A stretch of DNA of 57,006 nucleotides from Anaerolineae bacterium (GTDB lineage: Bacteria; Chloroflexota; Anaerolineae; 4572-78; J111), in the NCBI GenBank assembly GCA_016931895.1, contig JAFGDY010000072.1, forward strand, positions 1 to 57,006. The letters are read 5' to 3'. The stretch's first letter is position 1. Every line of letters begins with the position of its first letter. Of this stretch, positions 28,688 to 37,300 are shown piece after piece. The notes beneath the pieces are model-generated. The model worked only from the letters and a program-made list of their open reading frames with translations, made no database searches and had not been told where the DNA came from. Made by a program: the position numbers and the translations under genes.

Positions 28688-29397
28688 CGGATATATTTTT
28701 CGGCCCGGTTGAATAGGCCGTACTTTTTACCATCAGGCATAATGGCCCCGCTCAAATTGGTTGCCTTTAGCTTAACGCCAAACAGTTTGGCTTCGTTCAA
28801 ATTGACCCCCCTCAGGTTGGCCCCGCTCAAGTTGGCCCCAAACAGGTTGGTGTGGCTCAAATCGGCCCCAAACAGCATGGCCTGGCTCAAATCGGCTTCG
28901 GACAGGTCGGCCCCTCTGAGATTGGCCCCGCTAAAATTAACCTGGCTGAGATTGGCCAGGCTCAGGTTGCTCTGGCCCAGGTCGGCCCCGGCCAGGTTGG
29001 CCCGTCTCATTTTGGCCCGGCTTAAGTTGGCGTTAAGTAGAACCGCCTGGTATAGATTGGCTTCCGTCAAATCGGCTTCGGACAGGTCGGCTTGCCATAG
29101 GCTGGCTTCGCTCAAGTCGGCATTGTTGAGCCTGGCCCAACTGAGGACAGTTTCCTTCAAACTGGCTCCCCTCAAGTCAGCGTCCCTTAAGTCGGCCTCA
29201 TGTAGAATGGCCCGGCTCAAGTCTATTCCCCTCAGGTTGGCTTCACTCAAATCGGCTCCGCTCAGGTCGGCCTGGCTCAAAACTATACCCCTCAAATCGG
29301 CCCCCCTTAAGGACGCTCCGCTTAAATACGGCTTTTCACTTCTCTGGCGAGCAGATTTTACCATCTGCGCCATCTGCGCCTGGGTCAATTTGTTCAT
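28684..29397 (-). CDS. Pentapeptide-repeat protein
   Basis: A 237-residue protein made of about 40 pentapeptides of the A(D/N)LxX type from about residue 26 to 225, after a short leader that lacks repeats. Such sequences fold into a right-handed quadrilateral beta-helix. Functions known in the family include gyrase protection, but many members have no known role. GGAAGGA precedes the ATG. The stop overlaps the start of the pseudouridine synthase gene by four bases. The uninterrupted repeat leaves an open frame on the opposite strand (28676-29455) with no evidence of being a gene. Confidence 0.85.
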   Translation of the reverse strand: MNKLTQAQMAQMVKSARQRSEKPYLSGASLRGADLRGIVLSQADLSGADLSEANLRGIDLSRAILHEADLRDADLRGASLKETVLSWARLNNADLSEASLWQADLSEADLTEANLYQAVLLNANLSRAKMRRANLAGADLGQSNLSLANLSQVNFSGANLRGADLSEADLSQAMLFGADLSHTNLFGANLSGANLRGVNLNEAKLFGVKLKATNLSGAIMPDGKKYGLFNRAEKYIR

Positions 29398-29499
29398 AGT
29401 ACGGTTCCTTCCCCGCTTTCATTGCGGAAACGTCCTGTTGATAAGATTACTATAGCATAGAATTTGGGGCTAAACAATTTGCCCTTGAAATAAAATGAT

Positions 29500-29534
29500 C
29501 CCCTGCCGTTATTTTGCTTGTAGCACGGCAGGGG
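29500..29534. terminator. Stem-loop between glmS and pentapeptide gene
   Basis: CCCCTGCCGT (29500-29509) and ACGGCAGGGG (29525-29534) form a perfect 10-base stem with a 15-base loop. It lies 50 bases beyond the glmS stop. No strong T-run follows on the minus strand, so termination is probable but unproven. Confidence 0.55.
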
Positions 29535-29585
29535 AAGGAATGGTTGCAGTTTTTTTATTGAGGTGAAACTTTTTGGGCTGAACCT

Positions 29586-31427
29586 CTATTCCACAGTTAC
29601 ACTTTTAGCCAAATTGCGCGGCTGGTCCACGTCGGCGCCGCGCCAGACGGCGGTGTGGTAGGCCAGCAATTGCAGCGGGATCACCGAAATGATAGGCGTG
29701 ATCAGCGGATGCGCCTGGGGAATGGTCAGCACATGATTCGATTTGCTGGCTACCTCTTCATCCCCCTCATTGATCAGGGAGATCACAATGCCGTTGCGAG
29801 CGCGAACCTGCTCGATCTGGCTGATCATTTTATCGTACACATGATCCTGGGTGGCAATGCAGACAACGGGCATGTTGTCGTCAATCAGGGCAATGGGGCC
29901 ATGTTTCATCTCGCCGGCCGGGTAACCTTCGGCGTGAATATAGCTGATTTCTTTGAGTTTGAGCGCGCCTTCTAAAGCAATAGGGAAGTTAAAACCACGC
30001 CCCAGAAAAAGATAATTGGCGTGTTTGTGATACAGGTTGGCCAGTTTTTCGTAATCATTGTAGCCTTCGGCCAAAACCTGACCGGCCAGTTCCGGGAGGT
30101 GGGCCAGTTCTGAAGCCAGGCGATAACTGGCTTCATGGGAAAGCAGGCCGCGCAATTGGCCCAAATATATGCCCAGCATAAACAGGTCGGTCAGGGTAGT
30201 GGTGAAAGCTTTGGTGCTGGCTACCCCAATCTCCGGCCCGGCTTTCATCAAAATGGCCCCGTCGCTGATGCGGTGGGCCATGCTGCCCATCACGTTGACA
30301 ATGCTCCAAAGTTTGGCCCCTTTCTCCCGGCCTTCCTCCATTGCGGCCAGCGTATCCACGGTTTCGCCGGATTGGGTAATGGAGAGGATCACGGTTTTAT
30401 CGTCAATCAACGGGTCTCGATACCGGAACTCGGAGGCGTAATCCACAGAAACATTGATCCGGGCCAGTTGTTCGATGATAAATTTGCCCACCAGCCCGGC
30501 GTGATAAGAGGTGCCGCAGGCCACAATGATGATCCGCTTGATCTCGGCGGCTTCAGCCGGGGTCAACTTCAATTCCTCAAAATTGATTTGGCCGGTGGTA
30601 AAATCAACCCGCCCGCGAATGGTGCTTTGGATAGACTGCGGCTGCTCGTAGATCTCTTTTTGCATAAAGTGGCGATATTGCCCTTTGGCCGCGCTGACCG
30701 GGTCCCAGGAAATGAAGCGTGGTCTTTTGAGCACCGGGTCGCCGGCCAGGGTTTGATAGGTGACTTCGGCGGCGGTGATAACGGCCATTTCGCCGTCTTC
30801 TAAAAAAACAACCTGTTGCGTGTGCTCCAAAATGGCCGGGATGTCGGAGGCCAGGTAATTTTTGCCCTGGCCCAAACCCACAATCACCCCCCCGGCGTTG
30901 CCTAAGCGGGCGGTGACAATTTTATCCGGTTCACCTTTGCTGATAACGGCAATGGCGTGCGCTCCCTCAAGCTTAAGAAAGGCCTGCCGGCAGGCTTCCA
31001 CCAGGCTATGGCCTGCGGCCATGAATTTGTCAACCAGGTGAGTGATCACTTCGGTATCGGTGTCGGATTTGAATTCATGGCCCTCGGCAATCAATTTGGC
31101 CCGCAATTCAATAAAATTTTCCACAATGCCGTTTTGTACCACGGCTATGGCCCGGGCCTCGTCAACGTGAGGATGAGCATTGCGCTCAACAGGGGGGCCG
31201 TGCGTGGCCCAGCGGGTATGGCCAATGCCTACATGGCCGGTCAGCGGGGCAGCTTGTAATTTTTGCTCCAGATTAATCAGCTTGCCTTCAGCCCGGCGAA
31301 TATCCAGGTCGCCATCCACCGCGGCAATGCCGGCGGAGTCGTAACCGCGATATTCCAATTTTTTTAAACCTTCAAGGATGATTGTTGCGGCTTCGGGTGT
31401 GCCTACACAGCCAACAATGCCACACAT
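29586..31427 (-). CDS. glmS: Glutamine-fructose-6-phosphate aminotransferase (isomerizing)
   Basis: A 613-residue enzyme making glucosamine-6-phosphate for peptidoglycan and glycan synthesis. The N-terminal glutaminase begins MCGIVGCVG with the catalytic Cys2 and has the RWATHG motif. Two SIS domains follow (ACGTSYHAGLVGKF; ITQSGETVDTLAAM; FLGRGFNFPIALEGALKLKEISYIHAEGYPAGEMKHGP), ending in the characteristic PRNLAKSVTVE. GGAG lies nine bases before the ATG. No glmS ribozyme structure is evident upstream. Confidence 0.97.
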   Translation of the reverse strand: MCGIVGCVGTPEAATIILEGLKKLEYRGYDSAGIAAVDGDLDIRRAEGKLINLEQKLQAAPLTGHVGIGHTRWATHGPPVERNAHPHVDEARAIAVVQNGIVENFIELRAKLIAEGHEFKSDTDTEVITHLVDKFMAAGHSLVEACRQAFLKLEGAHAIAVISKGEPDKIVTARLGNAGGVIVGLGQGKNYLASDIPAILEHTQQVVFLEDGEMAVITAAEVTYQTLAGDPVLKRPRFISWDPVSAAKGQYRHFMQKEIYEQPQSIQSTIRGRVDFTTGQINFEELKLTPAEAAEIKRIIIVACGTSYHAGLVGKFIIEQLARINVSVDYASEFRYRDPLIDDKTVILSITQSGETVDTLAAMEEGREKGAKLWSIVNVMGSMAHRISDGAILMKAGPEIGVASTKAFTTTLTDLFMLGIYLGQLRGLLSHEASYRLASELAHLPELAGQVLAEGYNDYEKLANLYHKHANYLFLGRGFNFPIALEGALKLKEISYIHAEGYPAGEMKHGPIALIDDNMPVVCIATQDHVYDKMISQIEQVRARNGIVISLINEGDEEVASKSNHVLTIPQAHPLITPIISVIPLQLLAYHTAVWRGADVDQPRNLAKSVTVE

Positions 31428-31865
31428 AGTTATTTACTCCTTTCCACGCTGTGGGTACTTGTGTTGAAAAATGATAATAGGATAGGTTCCTTGTTTGTGC
31501 TTTTGGAAGGGCCACTGCCCTTCTACTGAAGGGCCACTGCCTTTCTTTTGTCCCAGCAATTGCTTGCCGGTTTTGCGGAAAGGTTTGTGATTTTTCTCAG
31601 CAAGAGAAAAGAGGGGATAAATCGGGGTGTGGCTACCCGGCAGGTACCCGCCGATAATTTCGATCAACCTGCACCTCGTCACCCGGCTCCAGAAAAGATG
31701 AGGGCTATCTCTGAACTTTGTTCAGAAACGAACTTTGCCTTCATCCTGTTTAAAGTTGGGTCTGGCGCTGATTATCCCCGGTTCAATTATTTAACTTTTT
31801 TTCATATAGTCTGCCTCCTGACGGTTGGATGTGGGCGGGGGTCTGTCCCAATTTTTTAGTCATGG

Positions 31866-31920
31866 GGTAAGGACAGGATATTGTCCTGTCCTTACCGCCA
31901 AAATCTTGGGATGCACCCAT
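31866..31920. repeat. Dispersed palindromic repeat (partner at 22836-22862)
   Basis: The perfect hairpin of 13 base pairs (31866-31878 with 31884-31896) continues into GCCAAAATCTTGGGATGCAC, which is the reverse complement of the copy at 22836. The copy at 22836 carries the right part only. It is probably a mobile or REP-like element. Confidence 0.6.
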
Positions 31921-31929
31921 GGTGCCTCG

Positions 31930-31958
31930 TTGCTTTTTGTATTATTTGTAAGTATAAT
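31930..31958 (+). promoter_or_regulatory. Candidate promoter of the XRE-SorC regulator gene
   Basis: TTGCTT (31930-31935) and TATAAT (31953-31958) are separated by exactly 17 bases, giving a leader of about 165 bases. The surrounding sequence is strongly AT-rich. Confidence 0.65.
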
Positions 31959-32130
31959 ATCTCAAAAATACACATCAGTCAATAGATTTTGATGACTCTT
32001 TGTTGTAAAAATAAATACTAAAAGAAAACAAATTTACCCTGAATAACTTTTTTGGATTAATAATTGTGTATTTAGTATACTTGCTTACTTATTGTTGAAC
32101 TTTATGGGTATATATGGAGGAACGAGACGG

Positions 32131-33396
32131 ATGCATACCAATGAGTTTGGCCTGCGCCTCAAACAACTGCGCGCGGCTAAAGCGCAAAAACTGGAACGGC
32201 GCAAGATTCCCCAGCGAGAAGTGGCCGAAAAATTGAACGTTACGCCCGGCGCTTACGCCAGTTGGGAGTCGGGGCGCACCCGGCCCGATATTAACTTACT
32301 GCCTCAAATTGCCGGTTATTTTGAGGTGAGCATTGATTTTTTGTTGGGCTATACGACCAATACCCCAACCGGCGCGGAATTCATCCCGGTCCAGGCCGAT
32401 GAAATATGGTCGTTGCGCCGGAAAGTGCAGAGCGAGGGCGAGCGTTTGGGCATAGAGATTTGGCAGCGTCTTCTGGCCAGGGCCAGTTTGCAAACCATTG
32501 GCGCATCGCTCAAAATTCACGCCCGCGCCGAACTGGAACGTTACCTGCGTGACGTTTTTTATACGGACCTGATCAGTATTGACCGTTTACCCCAAGAGAG
32601 TGACCTGGCTCAACAACTGCAACGCGCTTTCCGGCTGCGCGAGGTGATTGTGGTGCCGGTGCTGGAGGAAGCGCCGTACTTTATCAGAAATGTGCTGTTG
32701 GGCGAAGCGGCGCGAGCTTATTTTAATACTCACGTTTTTGAAGGAATGAAAGTGGGCCTGGCCGGCGGTTACTCTGTTAGCCGCATGGTCTACTCCCTCC
32801 GGCGCGGCGAGTGTCGCTCTATTGAGGTCTATCCGCTGGCCATTAGCCCGGTGATTGAAGCCGTTGGTATTGACGCAAACAGCCTGGTAGGGGCGCTGGC
32901 GTATCGCCACGAGGGGTACAATGTGCAGGGATACACTTTGCAGTACGCCAGCCCGCTGGATTGGCAGGACGCCGAAAATATCCGGCAGTTTGCGCCTACC
33001 TTGCGCATCCTGGCCAAAGCCAAAAGTGTAGACATTGCTTTTATGGGCCTGGGTATTGTGGGCCGCCGGCGCTCGCCCATTGACCTGCTCGGCGACCTGG
33101 TGGACACGCTGACGCCGGGCCTGGAGCTTATGCGCGACAGGGGCGCTGTGGGCGACATTCTCTATCACCTGGTTGACCAAACCGGCCGGCCGGTGGTTCC
33201 CGAAATCAGTAATCTTATTTGTTCTATTGAATTACAAGACTTACACGATATGGTGCAGTTGGGCATACCCGTTATCGCCATTGCCTCGCGCCGGGAGAAA
33301 TTGGCCATTGCCCTGGCCGCCATAAAAGCCGGGTATGCCAACGTGTTGATTATTGACGACAAACTGGCCCAGGCCCTGTTGGCGGCCAAAGCCTAA
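32131..33396 (+). CDS. Fusion regulator: XRE-type HTH with SorC sugar-binding domain
   Basis: The start is ATG 32131, with GGAGG ten bases upstream; the frame is open to TTG 32092. Residues about 5-70 form an XRE helix-turn-helix (GLRLKQLRAAKAQ, QREVAEKLNVTPGAYASWESGRTRPDI). The rest is a SorC/DeoR-type sugar-phosphate binding domain (VGLAGGYSVSRMVYSL, GLGIVGRRRSP, VVPEISNLICSIELQDL, GIPVIAIASRREKLAIALAAIKAGYANVLIID). SorC proteins usually carry a different N-terminal HTH, so this pairing is unusual. The family usually binds a phosphorylated sugar. No sugar operon is adjacent; glmS lies nearby but divergent. Confidence 0.85.
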   Translation: MHTNEFGLRLKQLRAAKAQKLERRKIPQREVAEKLNVTPGAYASWESGRTRPDINLLPQIAGYFEVSIDFLLGYTTNTPTGAEFIPVQADEIWSLRRKVQSEGERLGIEIWQRLLARASLQTIGASLKIHARAELERYLRDVFYTDLISIDRLPQESDLAQQLQRAFRLREVIVVPVLEEAPYFIRNVLLGEAARAYFNTHVFEGMKVGLAGGYSVSRMVYSLRRGECRSIEVYPLAISPVIEAVGIDANSLVGALAYRHEGYNVQGYTLQYASPLDWQDAENIRQFAPTLRILAKAKSVDIAFMGLGIVGRRRSPIDLLGDLVDTLTPGLELMRDRGAVGDILYHLVDQTGRPVVPEISNLICSIELQDLHDMVQLGIPVIAIASRREKLAIALAAIKAGYANVLIIDDKLAQALLAAKA

Positions 33397-33403
33397 CCGG
33401 CCC

Positions 33404-34081
33404 CTAATTTTTGGCGGTTTGCCGGGCCAAGTGTTTTAATTGCTCCACCACTTCCTGGATGCTCAAATTATCGGTATCCACAATAATCGCATCGTCAGCC
33501 GGCGCCAGGGGCGAGACCGGATTTTCCCGGTCCTGCCGGTCCCGTTTTTTGATAGCGGCCAGAATTTCGTCAAAATTGGGATTTTGGCCCTGGGCCAAAC
33601 TGTCTTTATAACGGCGGCGCGCGCGCTCCTCGACAGAGGCGCGCAAAAATATTTTCAGGTCGGCCTTGGGCAAAACAACCGTGCCAATGTCTCGCCCCAC
33701 CATCACTATAGCGCCGCCTGCGGCAATACGGCGTTGTTGGTCTGTTAAGGCCCGGCGCACGCGCGGGTAGGAGGAGACGCGGGAAACAAATTTTTCTACT
33801 TCCGGGCTGCGGATGGCCCAGGTTACATCCTGGCCGTCGGCCAAAACAGTGTATTGGCGACCGTCGTCCGGGCCGTCTGGTTTTACGTCAATAATTAGCG
33901 TTTCGGCCAGTTGTGAAACCTGTTTCACGTTTTCCACGGCCAGGTTACGGTGCAGGGTGGCCCACGTTACCGCGCGATACATCACGCCGGTGTCAAAATA
34001 TAAATAGCCCAACGCCTGGGCCAGGCGGGCGGCGACGGTACTTTTACCGGAGGCGGCGGCGCCATCTATGGCAATGATCAC
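33404..34081 (-). CDS. cmk: Cytidylate kinase
   Basis: A 225-residue (d)CMP kinase. The P-loop GAAASGKST is near the N-terminus. The YFDTGVMYRAVTW segment, the NMP-binding part, GRDIGTVVLP and the RRRYKD LID region are typical. It phosphorylates CMP/dCMP to the diphosphate. The start codon is GTG at 34081 with a weak ribosome binding site. It is convergent with the XRE-SorC gene (stops eight bases apart). Confidence 0.93.
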   Translation of the reverse strand: MIIAIDGAAASGKSTVAARLAQALGYLYFDTGVMYRAVTWATLHRNLAVENVKQVSQLAETLIIDVKPDGPDDGRQYTVLADGQDVTWAIRSPEVEKFVSRVSSYPRVRRALTDQQRRIAAGGAIVMVGRDIGTVVLPKADLKIFLRASVEERARRRYKDSLAQGQNPNFDEILAAIKKRDRQDRENPVSPLAPADDAIIVDTDNLSIQEVVEQLKHLARQTAKN

Positions 34082-34357
34082 TATACATCACACTTTCTAC
34101 ACCTTAATTTTGCCCAATTCTACTCGCCGCCGAGTCAAATAGCAAACTGAATGGGAAATGATCATAGCGGCAACTATTTGTGACTAAAGGCGTTAGATTA
34201 TAAAATATCTGCCCCGCCGGTGGTAGTGGGGCCGAAAAGGGCCAGATTATACAAGTTCCGGCCATGCTGACCATTTCTTTTAACAGATTATTTTGTATAC
34301 TTAATAATAAGGGGAAATTTTCTTCCGCTGTTTGGAATAAGTTGGAGACAGATAAGT

Positions 34358-37300
34358 ATGACCAATAACGGCCGCGAAAAAAACAAAACCGTGGTTGGCG
34401 CGGTGATGGTGGTGGGAGGGGGCATTGCCGGTATGCAGGCCTCGCTGGATTTGGCCGAGGCCGGCTACCGGGTTAACCTGGTAGAAAACAAAAGCGCCAT
34501 TGGCGGGCACATGGCCCAACTGGATAAAACCTTTCCCACCAACGATTGTTCCATATGTACCATCTCGCCCAAGTTGGTTGAGGTGGGCGGCCATCGCAAC
34601 ATCAAGCTGATGACCAATACCGAGGTGTTGGATATTAAAGGGCAGGCCGGAGATTTTACGGTCACGGTCCGCCACAATCCCCGTTACATTGATCCCGTCA
34701 AGTGCACCGGTTGCGGCGATTGCGCCAAGGTATGCCCCATTATCCTGCCCGACCATTTTAATGAAGGACTCTCCGAGCGGCGGGCCGCCTATAAACTTTA
34801 TCCGCAGGCCATGCCCAATGCCTATGCCATTGAAAAGCGGGGCGTTGCGCCCTGCCGTAACGCCTGCCCCGCCGGCCAGCGCGCCCAGGGTTACATTGCC
34901 CTGATCAACGCGGGGCGTTACGCCGACGCCATGCGGGTCATTAAAGAAGATAATCCCTTTCCCGGCATTTGCGGCCGCATTTGTAACCACCGTTGTGAGG
35001 ATGCTTGCAACCGGGGCCAAGTGGAAGAACCGCTCAACATCCGCGCCCTCAAACGGTTTGTGACCGATTGGGTTTACGAGCAGCCCCGGGTGTTGCCCGA
35101 TCCGGTTGAACAAAAATATGCGGAACGGGTGGCCGTGATTGGGGCCGGGCCTTGCGGCCTGACCGCCGCCCAGGACCTGCGCCGGCTGGGGTACGGGGTT
35201 ACTGTGTTTGAGTCGTTGCCGGTGGCCGGGGGCATGCTGCGGGTGGGCGTGCCGGAATTTCGCCTGCCCGCTGAAATTGTGGAGCGCGAAGTGCGGGACA
35301 TTGTTGACCTGGGCGTGGATTTGCGCCTAAATACCCGCGTGGATAATTTGGACGACATTTTTGCCGAAGGTTTTCAGGCCGTGCTGGTGGCCGTGGGCGC
35401 GCATAAAGGGGTAAAACTGTCCATCAAAGGGCGCGACCTGGCCGGGGTGCTGGTCAATATGGACTTTTTGCGCAACGTGCGGCTGGGCGCCCCGCCTAAT
35501 TTCTCCGGCAAACGGGTGATGGTGCTGGGCGGCGGCAACGTGGCCCTTGACGTGGCCCGCACGTCGGTGCGGTTGGGCGCGGCTGAAGTGCGCCTGGCCT
35601 GTTTGGAAGAAAAAGAAAAAATGCCGGCCCATGCCTGGGAAGTTGAAGACGCCGAGGCCGAAGGCGTTATCATTCAACCGGCCCGCTCTTTTAAACAAAT
35701 TCTGGACAACGGCCGGGGAGAGGTAGGCGGCCTGGAATGTTTGCGCGTTAACTTTATGGAATTTGATGAAGAAGGTCGCCTGACCCTGGAAACAGAACCC
35801 GGCTCCGAACATGTCATTCCTTGCGACATTGTTATTTTTTCCGTGGGCCAGCGGGCGGAACTGGCCTTTATCCCGAAACGGGCCGGGGTGGAAGTTACCA
35901 AACGCTCCACCGTGGCTGTTGATCCCCACACCCTGGCTGCCGGCCGGCCCGGCGTGTTTGCCGCCGGCGACGCCGTGACGGGCACCACGTTTGTTATTGA
36001 GGCGGTGGCCGGCGGCCATAATGTGGCGCAGTCCATTCACCGCTATTTGCGCGGCCAAAAATTGGAACCGCCGGCTAAACCGGACCTGCCGGTGGTGGAA
36101 ATGTCCCGGGCCGAAATTCAAGAACGCCTCCACCAGGGCGAAATCAAAATTGAACCGCGAGTGGCCATGCCCGTGGCGCCGGTGGCAGAACGCCGCCAAA
36201 ACTTTGAAGAGGTAGAACAGGGCTACACCGAAGAACAGGCCCGCGCCGAAGCGGCCCGCTGCCTGGCCTGCGGCATCTGCTCCGAGTGCCTGAGCTGCTC
36301 GTATGAGTGCAAGGCCGGGGCCATTAACCACGATGAACCACCCCGGATTGAGCAAGTTCAAGTTGGCGCGGTAGTTTTAGCGCCCGGCTACCAGATTTAT
36401 CAGGCCGAATTGTCCGAGGAGTATGGTTTGGGTCGCTACCCCAATGTGGTCACGGCGCTCCAATTTGAACGGCTGTTGAGCGCGTCCGGGCCAACTCACG
36501 GTCACGTGACCCGCCCCTCCGACGGCAAACCGGCCCGCAAAATTGCTTTTCTGCAATGCGTTGGCTCGCGGGACCAATCGCACGATTATTGCAGCGCGGT
36601 GTGTTGTATGTACGCGGCCAAAGAAGCGGTAATGGCCCGCGAGCACGACCCCGAGGCAGAGGTGACCATCTTTTTTATGGACATGCGGGCCTATAGCAAG
36701 GGTTACGAGGCTTACTATCGCCGGGCCGAAGAGCGGTACGGCATTCGTTATGTGCGCTGCCGCATCTCGGCCGCCAAAGAAGACCCGCAGACCGGCAACC
36801 TGCTGGTGCGCTACCTGGCCGCCGCCGAGGGCAACGGCCACGAGCGCGGCCCGGAACAGGTGGTTGAAGAATCTTTTGATATGGCGGTTTTGTCGGTGGG
36901 CATGGAAATCTCGCCGCAGGTGCGGGCGTTAGGCCGGAAACTGGGCATCCAACTGGACGACTACGGCTTCTGCCACACCACTCAGTTTAATCCCCTGGAA
37001 ACCAGCCGGCGCGGCGTTTACGCCGTTGGCCCCTTCCGCGAGCCAAAGGACATTCCGGAATCGGTGATGGAGGCCAGCGGGGCCGCGGCCCTGGCCGGGG
37101 GGCTGCTGGCGCCGGCGCGGGGCACGCTCATTTCCCCGGCTGAATATCCGCCCGAACGAGATGTGGGCCGGGAAGAGCCGCGCATTGGCGTGTTTGTGTG
37201 TCACTGCGGTTCTAACATTGGCGGTTTTTTGGATGTGCCGGGCGTGGCCGCGTATGCCCAAACTCTGCCCCACGTGGTTCACGCCGAAGACAATCTTTAC

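Larger units (their letters stand above)
31428..32130. other. Long gene-free spacer with tandem hairpins
   Basis: About 700 bases without a convincing gene. It contains two near-identical 18-base hairpin units GAAGGG-CCACTG-CCCTTC/CCTTTC at 31506-31523 and 31528-31545, a 13-base perfect hairpin GGTAAGGACAGGA/TCCTGTCCTTACC at 31866-31896 in a dispersed repeat, and the promoter of the XRE-SorC gene. A minus-strand frame of 82 codons (31434-31682) has no family resemblance and only a weak start. Confidence 0.6.

Noticed and set aside
28676-29455. Plus-strand 259-codon frame with APLKSA-type repeats
   Set aside because: It is the reverse-strand image of the pentapeptide-repeat gene.
31434-31682. 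Minus-strand 82-codon frame upstream of glmS
   Set aside because: No family resemblance, no good start signal, and it overlaps tandem hairpins.
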